Of a stretch of DNA of 64,000 nucleotides, positions 7,559 to 16,740 are shown piece by piece; positions within the stretch are counted from its first letter, which is position 1, and the number at the start of each line of letters is the position of its first letter. The DNA lies in contig NZ_CP010827.1 of NCBI RefSeq assembly GCF_000833575.1, forward strand, positions 934,980 through 998,979, in the 5' to 3' direction. Origin of the DNA: Corynebacterium singulare. GTDB lineage: Bacteria; Actinomycetota; Actinomycetes; Mycobacteriales; Mycobacteriaceae. The notes below the pieces were generated by a model. That model saw only the letters and a program-made list of their open reading frames with translations, was not told the origin of the DNA and did not search any database. Made by a program: the position numbers and the translations under genes.

Positions 7559-9280
7559 GTGGCAAAGTGGACGCCAATGAATAAGAAAACGAGTCCCCAG
7601 TCACGGTCGGCAACCCGGCCGCGCACTCAGGTGCGTGGACATGGCCAGGATGGCGAGCGTTCCAAGCGTTCTTCCCGCCGCGATCGCCGCGCGCCTGCTC
7701 AGCGAATTAAAGGGGTGGAGTCCGCTAAGGCTAAGGCGCGCCGCGCCCAGGGGCCTACGACGCTGCGGGAGCGTATCCGCCGCATGCTCATGGTGGTTGC
7801 CGTCCCCAATCTGGTGGTGGTGCTGGGCATTATTGTCGTGGTCATCGCCGCGCTGTTGCTGACGAGCTCGCCATCCGCATGGTTCAACACCATCGTGGCG
7901 GAAGCCTGGATGGTCTTTAACCTCGCGCCAATTCGTGCTGGAGGCGTTGATCTTGGTTTCTTGCCGGCCTTACCTGCGGTGCTGCTGGCCTGGTTGGTGG
8001 GGTCCCGCGTGCGCACAGCGATTAAGGACAAAGTCAGTATTAATGATCTGATTGTCCTCACCGGCTGTGTCTTTGCCGTACCGCTCGTCTTGACATGTCT
8101 GGCCTGGCTGATGCTGTGGGACGCTGGTAAGGCCTATGACGTGTCCCCACCGGCGCTTTATGTGGTGCTTCCGCGCATGCTTCTCCTGCATTCAGCAGCG
8201 CTCATCGGAGGTATGGGCACGCGTCTGTGGAAGGCGCTGGCTAAGCGGGGCGGGGTGCCGCACGTGCTTGTCGACGCCTCCCGCATCGGTCTCAGCTACC
8301 TCGGATACCTCGTCGTCAGTGGTTTCGTCCTCGTTGTTGTCCTGTGGGCTCTGGGGTGGCCGCGACAGGCTGAGATGCTGGCGCAGTATCCGGCGCTTGA
8401 TGCCCTGGGGACCGCCGGACTGATTTTTGTGAGCATTCTGTACCTGCCTAACGCCGTCGTGGCCGCGGGTTCCGTGCTGAGCGGTTCGGAACTGCACATC
8501 GGGCCGGAGAGTAGCGTGAGCCTGTTTAGCAGTCATATGGTGCCTTTGCCGCCGTTGCCGCTGGCAGCCGCCGTGCCTCCGAGCGTTAGCTCCTGGGCTG
8601 TGGTTCTCCTTGCACTGCCCGCTCTGGCTGCTGCTGTGGCCTTTGCTCGTCGCCGAGCGTTGGTGAACTTCCAGGTGGCCGTCACTGCGGCTGTGGTTGC
8701 TGCCCTTGCTGCGTTGGCTGCCGTTTACGGTGTCTCCGGCACCCTTGGGGCCTACGGCTATACCGGTCCCGAGCTCTGGACTGCGGTGGGGCTCAGCGCA
8801 CTGTGGTGCCTTGTCGTGGGGGTCGGCTTCGCCGCGGCTAATGCGTTGATGGCCTGGCGTCGCGGTGATGGAACCGAAGCCAAGACTGCCGGCGTCAAGG
8901 CCGATGTCGAGAATGCTGCGGTGCCCACTGCGACAACAGAGACCACAACAGGGACCGTCGCAGCTGACTCTACTGAGTCCACTGAGTCGTCTGAATCTAT
9001 TGAACCTGATGTGGTCGAGGCCGAAGTTGATTCTGAAGCCGCGACTGCAGTGCCTGTATCCGCCATGCTCGCTGATGAGACTGATGACGCTGAAGCAGCG
9101 GCAGACCCTGAGGAAGCACTAGACCCTGAGGAGCCGGAGGAGGATGAGACACCGGCGGAGGATGAGACACCGGAAGCTCCAGAAATCAGTGATGCGGACG
9201 AGGACCACGGTGGCGTGAGTGATGAGGGTGATGAGGGGGACGTCGCCAAGCACGTGCACTCGGACCCCACTAAGGAGTAA
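7559..9280 (+). CDS. perM: PerM-like polytopic membrane protein (DUF6350), cell-division associated
   Basis: 573 residues. A basic, Ser/Arg-rich N-terminal tail (about 1-75) precedes roughly ten transmembrane segments between residues 80 and 440, then an acidic tail of about 130 residues with repeats such as DEEP/EDETP. The position directly before purN-purH is the diagnostic context of mycobacterial PerM (Rv0955), which stabilises the divisome protein FtsB under stress. The GTG at 7559 follows GGGGGAG by six bases; an ATG at 7577 is the alternative. The identity rests on topology plus synteny, so the exact role is inferred. Confidence 0.75.
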   Translation: MAKWTPMNKKTSPQSRSATRPRTQVRGHGQDGERSKRSSRRDRRAPAQRIKGVESAKAKARRAQGPTTLRERIRRMLMVVAVPNLVVVLGIIVVVIAALLLTSSPSAWFNTIVAEAWMVFNLAPIRAGGVDLGFLPALPAVLLAWLVGSRVRTAIKDKVSINDLIVLTGCVFAVPLVLTCLAWLMLWDAGKAYDVSPPALYVVLPRMLLLHSAALIGGMGTRLWKALAKRGGVPHVLVDASRIGLSYLGYLVVSGFVLVVVLWALGWPRQAEMLAQYPALDALGTAGLIFVSILYLPNAVVAAGSVLSGSELHIGPESSVSLFSSHMVPLPPLPLAAAVPPSVSSWAVVLLALPALAAAVAFARRRALVNFQVAVTAAVVAALAALAAVYGVSGTLGAYGYTGPELWTAVGLSALWCLVVGVGFAAANALMAWRRGDGTEAKTAGVKADVENAAVPTATTETTTGTVAADSTESTESSESIEPDVVEAEVDSEAATAVPVSAMLADETDDAEAAADPEEALDPEEPEEDETPAEDETPEAPEISDADEDHGGVSDEGDEGDVAKHVHSDPTKE

Positions 9281-9309
9281 GACATTCCCTGTTTAGGCTT
9301 CGCAGCGGC

Positions 9310-9315
9310 TAGGCT
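9310..9315 (+). promoter_or_regulatory. -10 hexamer of purN, leaderless spacing
   Basis: TAGGCT ends exactly 7 nt before the GTG start at 9323 and no ribosome binding site is present, as expected for a leaderless mRNA. Confidence 0.5.
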
Positions 9316-9322
9316 GTAGCGC

Positions 9323-9928
9323 GTGACTACACCGCACCAGCCCGCTACTTCTGCCCGCCTCAACGTCGTGGTTCTCGTTTCTGGAACCGGCTCCTTGCTG
9401 CAGGCCATCCTCGATGGTCAGGACGAACACTACGGCGTAGTCAAAGTCATCGCGGACGTGCCCTGTAAGGGCATCGAACGCGCACAGGCGGCGGGAATCG
9501 CCACCGAGGTCGTGGAAATGGGTGCTGACCGTGCCGAATGGAATAAGAGTCTGGTTGCTGCAGTAGATGCTGCGCAGCCAGACATTGTTGTTTCTGCGGG
9601 ATTTATGAAGATTCTGGGGAAGGATTTTCTGGACCGCTTCGAAGGTCGCACCATCAACACCCACCCGGCGTTGTTGCCTGCCTTCAAGGGCGCGCACGGC
9701 GTGCGCGACGCGCTGGCTTACGGTGCCAAGGTCACAGGCTCCACAGTCCACTTTGTTGATGCCGGTGTCGATACTGGCGCCATCATCGCCCAAGAACCCG
9801 TGCGAGTGCTGCCTGAAGATGACGAAGCCAGCCTGCACGAGCGCATCAAAGTGGTCGAAAGAGAACTCATCGTCACTGTCCTGCGGGCATCCCGCGCGCA
9901 GGATGCGGCGCTGACCATTGAGCTGTAA
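9323..9928 (+). CDS. purN: phosphoribosylglycinamide formyltransferase 1
   Basis: 201 residues, the usual length. It transfers a formyl group from 10-formyl-tetrahydrofolate to GAR in de novo purine synthesis. The N-terminal phosphate-binding segment VLVSGTGSLLQA, the catalytic Asn-His region FINTHPALLPAFKGAHG-like (INTHPALLPAFKG) and the conserved Asp loop (VDTGAIIAQEPV) are present. GTG start; it is followed 40 bases later by purH, with which it forms the purine pair. Secure. Confidence 0.97.
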   Translation: MTTPHQPATSARLNVVVLVSGTGSLLQAILDGQDEHYGVVKVIADVPCKGIERAQAAGIATEVVEMGADRAEWNKSLVAAVDAAQPDIVVSAGFMKILGKDFLDRFEGRTINTHPALLPAFKGAHGVRDALAYGAKVTGSTVHFVDAGVDTGAIIAQEPVRVLPEDDEASLHERIKVVERELIVTVLRASRAQDAALTIEL

Positions 9929-9968
9929 CAACTGCAACAACAGCAAGGAAGGCTAGAGTCCCCACACC

Positions 9969-11501
9969 ATGAGCGAAGATCGTAAGACCATCAAGCGCGC
10001 ACTGATTAGCGTTTACGACAAGACCGGTTTGGAGGACCTTGCCCAGGCCCTCGACAAGGCCGGAGTAGAAATCGTCTCCACCGGCTCGACCGCGAAGAAG
10101 ATTGCGGATCTGGGCATCGAGGTCACCCCCGTGGAGAAGCTCACCGGCTTCCCGGAGTGCCTGGAAGGCCGCGTCAAGACTTTGCACCCGCGCGTGCATG
10201 CCGGCATCCTGGCGGATACCCGCAAGGAAGACCACCTCAACCAACTCTCTGAGCTGGAGGTTGAGCCCTTCCAGCTCGTCGTGGTCAACCTGTACCCCTT
10301 CCGTGAGACCGTAGCGTCCGGCGCGGACTTCGATGGCTGCGTCGAGCAAATCGACATCGGCGGCCCCTCCATGGTCCGCGCGGCCGCAAAGAACCACCCA
10401 TCCGTGGCGGTTGTCGTGGACCCGGCTCGTTACGGCGATGTCACTGAGGCCGTCGCCACCGGCGGTTTCACTCTGGAGCAGCGCCGCGGCCTAGCCCGTG
10501 ATGCCTTCCTGCACACTGCAGATTATGACGCCGCGGTGTCTGCATGGTTCGTTGATCAGCTCAGCGAGGAGCCTACAACCACCTCGCTGCGCTATGGCGA
10601 GAACTCCCACCAAAAGGCGACCGTGACCCGCATCGGTACTAGCGGTTTGGCCAATGCGAAGCAGTTTAACGGCAAGGAGATGAGCTACAACAACTACCAG
10701 GACGCCGACGCCGCGTGGCGCGCGGCTTGGGATCATGATCGCCCCTGCGTGGCGATCATCAAGCACGCTAATCCGTGTGGCATCGCGGTATCTGAAGAGT
10801 CCATCGCGGCTGCTCACCGCGCAGCACACGCCTGCGACCCCATGTCTGCCTTCGGTGGCGTTATCGCCGTCAACCGTGAGGTGACCGTGGAGATGGCCGA
10901 GCAGGTCAAGGAGATCTTCACCGAGGTCATCGTGGCCCCGTCCTACGAGGAGGGCGCCATTGACGTCCTCAAGGCCAAGAAGAACCTGCGCGTGCTGCAG
11001 GCAGAGCACGAAGCGCCGGAGGAGGAAGTTAAGTTCATCTCCGGTGGTGTGCTCACCCAGGAACCGGATACTTACCAGGCAGAGGGCGATAACCCGGCCA
11101 ACTGGACTCTGGCTGCTGGTGAGGCGCTCAACGAGTCCGACCTGGCACAGCTCGAGTTTGCCTGGCGCTCCGTGCGCGCGGTGAAGTCCAACGCCATCCT
11201 GCTGGCCAAGGATAACGCCACCGTGGGCGTGGGCATGGGCCAGGTCAACCGCGTGGACTCTGCCAAGCTCGCCGTCGAGCGCGCCAACACTCTGGCGGAC
11301 GGCACCAATCGTACTGAAGGCTCCTTCGCCGCCTCCGATGCCTTCTTCCCGTTCGCTGATGGCCTCGAAGTCCTCCTTGAGGCAGGCGTCAAGGCCGTTG
11401 TTCAGCCCGGTGGTTCCATCCGTGATGAGGAGGTCATTGAGGCCGCGAAGAAGGCCGGTGTGACCATGTACTTCACCGGTACGCGCCACTTCTTCCACTA
11501 A
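9969..11501 (+). CDS. purH: bifunctional AICAR formyltransferase/IMP cyclohydrolase
   Basis: 510 residues covering the last two steps of IMP synthesis. The N-terminal MGS-like cyclohydrolase domain (about 1-190: [35 protein letters not shown]) is followed by the formyltransferase domain (KHANPCG lysine-histidine motif, [19 protein letters not shown]). The start at 9969 has a GGAAGG element 14-19 bases upstream; a TAGAGT hexamer also lies 9 bases before the ATG, so a promoter of its own is possible. Ends before a strong hairpin. Secure. Confidence 0.98.
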   Translation: MSEDRKTIKRALISVYDKTGLEDLAQALDKAGVEIVSTGSTAKKIADLGIEVTPVEKLTGFPECLEGRVKTLHPRVHAGILADTRKEDHLNQLSELEVEPFQLVVVNLYPFRETVASGADFDGCVEQIDIGGPSMVRAAAKNHPSVAVVVDPARYGDVTEAVATGGFTLEQRRGLARDAFLHTADYDAAVSAWFVDQLSEEPTTTSLRYGENSHQKATVTRIGTSGLANAKQFNGKEMSYNNYQDADAAWRAAWDHDRPCVAIIKHANPCGIAVSEESIAAAHRAAHACDPMSAFGGVIAVNREVTVEMAEQVKEIFTEVIVAPSYEEGAIDVLKAKKNLRVLQAEHEAPEEEVKFISGGVLTQEPDTYQAEGDNPANWTLAAGEALNESDLAQLEFAWRSVRAVKSNAILLAKDNATVGVGMGQVNRVDSAKLAVERANTLADGTNRTEGSFAASDAFFPFADGLEVLLEAGVKAVVQPGGSIRDEEVIEAAKKAGVTMYFTGTRHFFH

Positions 11502-11547
11502 ATTCCCTGAAAGCTTTGTCCTGACGGTATGCGCAGGACCTGACAAA

Positions 11548-11589
11548 GCCGCCCCTCAGCTCGGTGCAGCGCACTGGTTGAGGGGCGGC
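11548..11589. terminator. bidirectional terminator between purH and the bitopic protein gene
   Basis: An 11-bp perfect stem (GCCGCCCCTCA/TGAGGGGCGGC) with a 20-nt loop sits between two convergent genes. A second, longer-looped stem CTTTGTC/GACAAAG lies just upstream. Confidence 0.7.
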
Positions 11590-11608
11590 CTGCGTGGTAT
11601 GCGGGTTA

Positions 11609-12520
11609 TTACTGCGCGTGCAGTGAGGCCACCGCGAAGCCGGTGTTCTCAGCAGGATTGCCGGCGGAATCCTTGTAGGTAAAGGTAAAACGCAGTGTCT
11701 GGTGATTCGCCACGTTGATAGGCATTTCCACTGCTTCCTCGACGGGGACCTCGAAAGATGCAAGCTCTGCGCCATCACTTCCATTGACGGTAACTGTAGC
11801 GCTGGCAGCCTTGGAGTTCTCACGATTATCAATAAACCCAAAGACTGCGATGAGTTGGCGCTGCCCCTCAGCCAGGTGCACATCAGCAATATTTGTGCTG
11901 CCTCCGTGGGAGACATAGGAATCCGGAAACAGAGTGCGTGCGATAACCGCATCCTGTTCGGTGAGATCCGTGTCGATGCTGCCATGCGTGCTAATCGGAG
12001 TGCCGGCAAGCGCGGCTGTCGACGTCTGCTCCGAGGACGCCCCCGCCTGTGCAGCATCGGCGGAGTCACGGCCCCAGATCAACCACGCGCCAACACCTAA
12101 AACAATGGCGAGGACAACGAGGAGGGCAATGAGCGCGCCGATCGCGCCGCTGAACCTGCCTTTTCCTTTGCCGGCGCCTTGCGGGGACGTCGGGGCGGAG
12201 TACTGCGGTGTCTGCGGCTGCTGCGGGGGCTGGTTCGGGGCGTGGAACGACGACTGTGGTTGGCCCGACTGGGCATGACCCGGGGGAGGCGTCGACCCGC
12301 CACCGAAAACGGGCTGCGCGTTGGCGCTACTACCGCCAGTAGGAGCACCCGGATACGACCCCGGGCTCTGGGGGCGGCTGCCGAAGGGCGGCGGCCCACC
12401 ATGGCCGGAACCCCCAGAACTCCCGGCAGGAGAACCAAAGCCGGGACGAGGGGTACCGAAACCGGAGTTACCTCCTGAGCGTCCAGATGGTGTGCCCGAG
12501 GGGCCAGAAGGAAATGTCAT
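11609..12520 (-). CDS. bitopic membrane protein with Pro/Gly/Gln-rich cytoplasmic tail
   Basis: 303 residues, no named family recognised. Residues 1-120 are low-complexity Gly/Pro/Ser/Gln. Basic residues (GKGKGRF) then precede one transmembrane helix (about 126-149), and a ~150-residue exported domain follows that looks beta-rich (ATVTVNGSDGAELASFEVPV, TLRFTFTYKD). The start MTFPSG is preferred over a Met eight codons upstream since GGAAAGG precedes it. The architecture is shared with the products at 12759 and 14556 in the same island, next to a Ser/Thr kinase gene; the Ser/Thr-bearing tail could be a kinase substrate, which is inference. Confidence 0.75.
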   Translation of the reverse strand: MTFPSGPSGTPSGRSGGNSGFGTPRPGFGSPAGSSGGSGHGGPPPFGSRPQSPGSYPGAPTGGSSANAQPVFGGGSTPPPGHAQSGQPQSSFHAPNQPPQQPQTPQYSAPTSPQGAGKGKGRFSGAIGALIALLVVLAIVLGVGAWLIWGRDSADAAQAGASSEQTSTAALAGTPISTHGSIDTDLTEQDAVIARTLFPDSYVSHGGSTNIADVHLAEGQRQLIAVFGFIDNRENSKAASATVTVNGSDGAELASFEVPVEEAVEMPINVANHQTLRFTFTYKDSAGNPAENTGFAVASLHAQ

Positions 12521-12758
12521 GGGTCCGTACCCGCCTTTCCGCATGCGTGAGAGGTGTCTCTAACAACTTAAACCGTATCCGCCTAATCCCGCGCGGTGCT
12601 CGCCACTTTTGAGGGATATTCCCCGCGCTCTCGTGACTGCGCTAAGAAATTGAGCAAGATATCCGTCACCACTGTGCAAAGATGGAGGCACTGTACTCGC
12701 TGTAGCGGCAACCACTCCAGACATCGACGCTGCAGGCACTGTAGAAACGGAGGTTTCG

Positions 12759-13625
12759 GTGACTGACTCAGAACGCAACCATGGATTCGGCGCGCCCCAC
12801 CCTCAGGAACACGGCGGCCAACCGCACTCGTCGCGCAAGGATACCCACCCGGAGACTGTGGACTTTGAGCCCCAGTCAGGCCCTTTGAGCCAAAATCGTC
12901 AGTACTCCAATCCCTTCGCACAGCAGGGCGCTGCCCATCCGACCCAGCAGTTTCCTACACAGGAACAAAACCCAGGTCAGCAGGGCTGGCAAGGACAGCA
13001 GAACCAGTGGGGACAGCAGACAGTGCCCGCTGGTGGTTCGCCTGCCGCATACCCGCAGCAGGCTACGGCACACTCTAGCTCCTCCAACGGCGGCAAGATG
13101 GTTCTCATCGCCGTTCTGATCCTCGCCGTTCTCCTCGTCATTGCTGCGCTGGGCTACCTCTTCTTCTTTAAGAACTCCACCTCTGGACATCAGGCCCAGC
13201 CGCCACTGACCACGGGCGTGCAGGCAACCGAGGAGGCCACAGGCGATGAGGGCGAAGCAAACTCTACAGCGGGAACCGCGGAGTCACCGACCTCTTCGGA
13301 ACAGACTACGAGCTCCGAACCGAAGAAACGCCCTGAGCACCCTGAGCTCCCAGCTGGTGCTGAGCCCGTGAACGACGCTGCCCGCAACAACGAACCGGGC
13401 GGAAACTTTAACAGCATATACCGCGGTTCCACGGTTACCTCCGAGGCCTTTGCCAACATCGTGCGCGATGAATACGTGAAGCACTATGTCGATACCAAAG
13501 AACTCAACGCGACGATTTCCGCCTACAGTCCGGTGACCAAGCAGACCTACACGATGGACTGCTCCGATAACGGCAAATTTGTCACCTGCACTGGTGGCAA
13601 CAACGCGATCGTGTACATCCTCTAA
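12759..13625 (+). CDS. bitopic membrane protein with Gln-rich cytoplasmic tail and small disulphide-type exported domain
   Basis: 288 residues. The tail (1-112) is rich in Gln, Pro and Asn. A transmembrane helix spans about 114-137 (MVLIAVLILAVLLVIAALGY). After a Ser/Thr/Glu linker, a C-terminal domain of about 80 residues ends with two cysteines (YTMDCSDNGKFVTCTGG) and N-N-A-I-V-Y-I. This cysteine-bearing terminal module recurs in other corynebacterial exported proteins as I remember them, but has no function. The GTG start follows GGAGG by six bases. Its stop overlaps the next start (TAATG), so it is coupled to the lipoprotein gene. Confidence 0.75.
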   Translation: MTDSERNHGFGAPHPQEHGGQPHSSRKDTHPETVDFEPQSGPLSQNRQYSNPFAQQGAAHPTQQFPTQEQNPGQQGWQGQQNQWGQQTVPAGGSPAAYPQQATAHSSSSNGGKMVLIAVLILAVLLVIAALGYLFFFKNSTSGHQAQPPLTTGVQATEEATGDEGEANSTAGTAESPTSSEQTTSSEPKKRPEHPELPAGAEPVNDAARNNEPGGNFNSIYRGSTVTSEAFANIVRDEYVKHYVDTKELNATISAYSPVTKQTYTMDCSDNGKFVTCTGGNNAIVYIL

Positions 13626-14530
13626 TGCGCCGAATGTTGACACTGCGCGATTCCGCGCTTGCTACCGCGACCGTCGTGTCGGTAGCGCTGCTCAGCGCCT
13701 GCACGATTGGGGACGTCTCCTCCCATGACTCTGCCGAGGATCCGTCAGCACTCGGCCCCTCGACTCCGCAGCCTACGCTGCCGGAAACCTCATCCGCCCC
13801 CGACACGATGGAGGACGTTCCCGTGATTGAGGCGGCTAGCCCCCAGGAAGCCCTCGACGCCATCGCGGCGGAGAACCCCGGAACCGGCATCGCCGTGGCC
13901 GGTGCTGACGAAGTCTTTGCCGCGGGAATCACCGACCCAGTGGCCGCATGGTCGACGTCGAAGGTTCCCCTCGCCATCGCCGCTGAGCGTGCCGGGGTAG
14001 CTGATTCCGGTGCTGTGTCTCAAGCAATCACGTATTCCGATAACGCTGCTGCTGATTCGCTGTGGTCCGCACTCGGTGGGGGCGAGAAAGCAGCACAGGC
14101 AACGCAGGCCGTCATCGGAACGGTCACGGTGCCGGCCATTCCGCCGCGCGAAGGTTTTAGTTCCTTTGGACAAACCCAGTGGTCGGTGGTCCAACAAGCT
14201 GAGTTCGTGGCCGCACTGGGCTGTATGGATGGCGCGGAGGCAGTGCTCGCGGCGATGGGGCAACCCGATCCGGCGCAAAACTATGGCCTTGGAGGCGTTG
14301 AAGGTGCAGTGAAGAAAGGTGGATGGGGCCCAGCCACCGATGGTTCCTATGAGGCCCGCCAGATGGGTCTTATCACCCTTGGCGGCCGCACGGTAGCCGT
14401 GGCTATCTATGCCGAAGCTGAATCTGGGCAGTACGGCGATGCCCAACAGATGCTCACTCGCCTTGTGTCTCAGCTGGAGTCCGCTGACGTGGAGTGGCCT
14501 TCGGCCGGCTGCCAGCAGGGAGCGGTATAA
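13625..14530 (+). CDS. lipoprotein with class A beta-lactamase/penicillin-binding fold
   Basis: 301 residues. A lipobox (LLSAC, Cys26) follows a hydrophobic signal. After a Pro/Thr linker, the catalytic motifs of a serine acyl-enzyme fold appear in order: S110-T-S-K113, S138-D-N140 and K231-G-G233. The omega-loop glutamate motif of true class A beta-lactamases is not evident, so a DD-peptidase-like or catalytically altered sensor role is as likely as beta-lactam hydrolysis. Translation is coupled to the preceding bitopic protein through TAATG. It is surface anchored and sits in the kinase island; whether it senses or modifies peptidoglycan is open. Confidence 0.75.
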   Translation: MRRMLTLRDSALATATVVSVALLSACTIGDVSSHDSAEDPSALGPSTPQPTLPETSSAPDTMEDVPVIEAASPQEALDAIAAENPGTGIAVAGADEVFAAGITDPVAAWSTSKVPLAIAAERAGVADSGAVSQAITYSDNAAADSLWSALGGGEKAAQATQAVIGTVTVPAIPPREGFSSFGQTQWSVVQQAEFVAALGCMDGAEAVLAAMGQPDPAQNYGLGGVEGAVKKGGWGPATDGSYEARQMGLITLGGRTVAVAIYAEAESGQYGDAQQMLTRLVSQLESADVEWPSAGCQQGAV

Positions 14531-14555
14531 CGTCGAGTCAGAAGCTCGCCCACCC

Positions 14556-15221
14556 TTATTTTGGCCAGTACACGTCAAAGACTCCGGTATCGCCGTCGAT
14601 GGCATAGTCCTTGCCGCGGATAGTCAATACTGAACCAGTGGTGGCGCCACTTGCGGGATCCACAATGGCAGCGCTGAAATCAGTGCCGTTGCCTCTTGCC
14701 GGTCCAAAGGCAGCGCCGCTTGACCACACACCGCGGTAGACGAGGGAATCGTGACTCTCGCAGATAACAATGTGTGAATTCGGGTCGGAGCCAGCTGCTG
14801 CGAAGACCATCGATTCACGGTTCTGACAGCGTGCCTCCGGGAAATCGGACCAACCGGCGGCAGTCAGGCCGGGCGGAACCGCAGCAACGTCGGAAGCATC
14901 CGCCGCGGCGTCATTATCCGCCGCGGCGTCTGTGATCGGTGAGGCCTCTTCCGCAGCACTGTCCTTGGGCTCAAGCTCTGGATCTTCCGAGGCCACGGCA
15001 GTGTCGGAGTTTTCTCCTGCCACAGGTATTTCTTGGCTGGTGGAGCGCACGTCGTTCCAAATAACGATTCCGGAGATCATGAGCGCGACGAGGATGGCGA
15101 TCGCGCACATGATCGGCACATTATTGCGCTGTTCAGAGGCAGCAGAAGCCGGGTGAGCAGAAGCCGGGGTGAGGTCGTGCTGCTCGGAATAAGAGTTCGT
15201 GCCAAATCCTGGGGTAGTCAT
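14556..15221 (-). CDS. bitopic membrane protein, exported domain with a Cys pair
   Basis: 221 residues, no recognised family. A short cytoplasmic tail (1-34) precedes a transmembrane helix at 36-55 (IMCAIAILVALMISGIVIW), then an acidic Ala/Asp-rich stalk (about 65-120), then a ~100-residue exported domain containing Cys residues in ARCQNRES and IVICESHD. The start MTTPGFG is chosen because AAGGAC lies 5-10 bases upstream. It is divergent from the kinase gene with 144 bases between the starts, so the two may share a control region. Confidence 0.7.
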   Translation of the reverse strand: MTTPGFGTNSYSEQHDLTPASAHPASAASEQRNNVPIMCAIAILVALMISGIVIWNDVRSTSQEIPVAGENSDTAVASEDPELEPKDSAAEEASPITDAAADNDAAADASDVAAVPPGLTAAGWSDFPEARCQNRESMVFAAAGSDPNSHIVICESHDSLVYRGVWSSGAAFGPARGNGTDFSAAIVDPASGATTGSVLTIRGKDYAIDGDTGVFDVYWPK

Positions 15222-15322
15222 AAAGTCCTTGGAAAGACGATTGAGAACAACAGCGATCATAACGAGCATGCCCGAACCGGCATCAACCGAGGGGAGTACC
15301 CTCCATTCGGGGGAGACGGGAC

Positions 15323-15373
15323 ATGGCAGACTCAGCGCACTCTTTGCATATGGTGCAATGGTCAGGTGACTAG
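15323..15373 (+). CDS. possible 16-codon leader ORF overlapping the kinase start
   Basis: ATG at 15323 has a strong ribosome binding site (GGGGGAGACGGG) and encodes MADSAHSLHMVQWSGD before TAG at 15371. The kinase GTG at 15366 lies inside its end in another frame and has no ribosome binding site of its own, so the small ORF may deliver ribosomes to the kinase start. A frameshift separating a true N-terminus is the alternative. Confidence 0.35.
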   Translation: MADSAHSLHMVQWSGD

Positions 15374-16643
15374 TTCCTATTTCGTTCAGTGGCTTACCCA
15401 GCATAAGCGCTACACCACCGTGTACCTGTTGGGTGAAGGCGGCATGGGGCAGGTCTTTCATGCGACGGATCCAGATCTCTCCCGAGAACTAGCGGTCAAG
15501 GTGCTGCTTGATGATGTCCGTGATGAAGCCTCACGCGCCCGCTTCCACAACGAGATGAAGGCGCTGACCCGTATCGGAAGCCATCCCGGCGTGGTTCAGT
15601 TCTACTCCAAGGAATCAACTCCGCGTGGTGACGACGTTATGGTCATGGCCTTTATTGACGGTGGCACTCTCGCGCATGCGATTAAGGATCGCGCCCGCAC
15701 TGGACGAGGCTTTAGCGTGAATGAGGTTGTCTATTACCTCAAGCCGATTGCCTCGGCATTGGACTACATGCACCACGAGTTACATCCTGGCTGGGTACAC
15801 CGCGACGTCAAGCCGGCGAATATTCTGCTTCGGAAGCGTCCAGGTAGTCTCCCGCCAGCTGTCCTCACGGACTTCGGCATCAGCATTCAGGAAGGCCAGT
15901 CCCGCCTGACAAGGATTGGGCACATCGTAGGAACAGAAAAGTATTTGGCCCCCGAGAACAATGGCCGAGCTTATGGCGATGATGATCTTTCGGCCCGTGC
16001 AGACGATTACGCCTTGGCACTCATCGCCTTTGAAATGTTGACTCTGCATCATCTCAAAGACACGATGCCCCGCAGCGAGTGGATAGGGGAGCGTCGCCTC
16101 CCCGATCTGACGAGTGCGGCCTTTGCCGATTTCCTAGCTCCGGAAACCGCGCGAGTGGCTAGCCACGTACAGAAGGTATTAGATAAAGCCCTCGATGGCG
16201 TGCCCATGCGCCGCTATGCCACGGCGCAGGAGTTCATCTCGGCTCTCGACAAGGCAGCGAGCTCGACCTCGTCTCCGGCCGCACTGCCTAGGCAGCACGT
16301 GCCCACACCAGAGGCCCAGTCACAACCGGGGCCAGAGGCCCGTGTGACACCACCCTCGCAACCCGAACAGCAATCTCCGCTACCGCGCATATCGCAGCAG
16401 CAACAGCAGCTGTGGCCAGAGCCGTCGGGGCCGACAGAACACAGTCGGCCAACCGGATTTTTCACACCGGCAAACCCCATCTCGTCAACGGAGCACATTG
16501 ATCCTTCAACGCCTGTAACTCCGGCGGTGCCGTCAGGTTCACGCATACCGGACAAGAAGGACAACACGAATGCACTTTTCATCGCTGCGACCGTCGTGGT
16601 AATCTTCCTTATTTTCCTGGTGACCTGGGCAGTTGTGGCTTAG
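15366..16643 (+). CDS. membrane-anchored serine/threonine protein kinase without sensor domain
   Basis: 425 residues from the GTG. The Hanks-type kinase domain fills residues 14-295: Gly loop GEGGMGQVF (23-31), catalytic Lys45 in AVKVL, HRDVKPANIL at 145-154, DFG at 169-171, and APE at 196-198, all intact. A Pro/Gln-rich juxtamembrane linker (about 300-400) leads to one transmembrane helix (404-423) and almost no extracellular part, so unlike PknB it has no PASTA repeats and must sense through a partner or internally. An FHA-like gene follows 97 bases downstream, giving a kinase/phosphothreonine-reader pair. The start is uncertain; the GTG is the only start codon just before the domain in frame. 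Confidence 0.88.
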   Translation: MTSSYFVQWLTQHKRYTTVYLLGEGGMGQVFHATDPDLSRELAVKVLLDDVRDEASRARFHNEMKALTRIGSHPGVVQFYSKESTPRGDDVMVMAFIDGGTLAHAIKDRARTGRGFSVNEVVYYLKPIASALDYMHHELHPGWVHRDVKPANILLRKRPGSLPPAVLTDFGISIQEGQSRLTRIGHIVGTEKYLAPENNGRAYGDDDLSARADDYALALIAFEMLTLHHLKDTMPRSEWIGERRLPDLTSAAFADFLAPETARVASHVQKVLDKALDGVPMRRYATAQEFISALDKAASSTSSPAALPRQHVPTPEAQSQPGPEARVTPPSQPEQQSPLPRISQQQQQLWPEPSGPTEHSRPTGFFTPANPISSTEHIDPSTPVTPAVPSGSRIPDKKDNTNALFIAATVVVIFLIFLVTWAVVA

Positions 16644-16740
16644 CGGAAGGCTCTTTCAGAAGCTCCATAGGAGTTGGCGCTAGACTGAAAGACAATTTTC
16701 CGGGCATGATTGCCAAGTTGTGCCCCCGACGGAGGTGACT

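Noticed and set aside
7192..7626. 144-codon minus-strand ORF upstream of the second M23 gene
   Set aside because: It overlaps the perM start and the promoter region, has no family resemblance and no ribosome binding site.
9293..9946. 217-codon minus-strand ORF opposite purN
   Set aside because: Complete overlap with purN; no recognisable protein.
15033..15365. N-terminal extension of the kinase to an upstream ATG
   Set aside because: It would run antisense through the start of the 14556-15221 gene and adds a sequence with no domain; the kinase fold begins right after the GTG at 15366.
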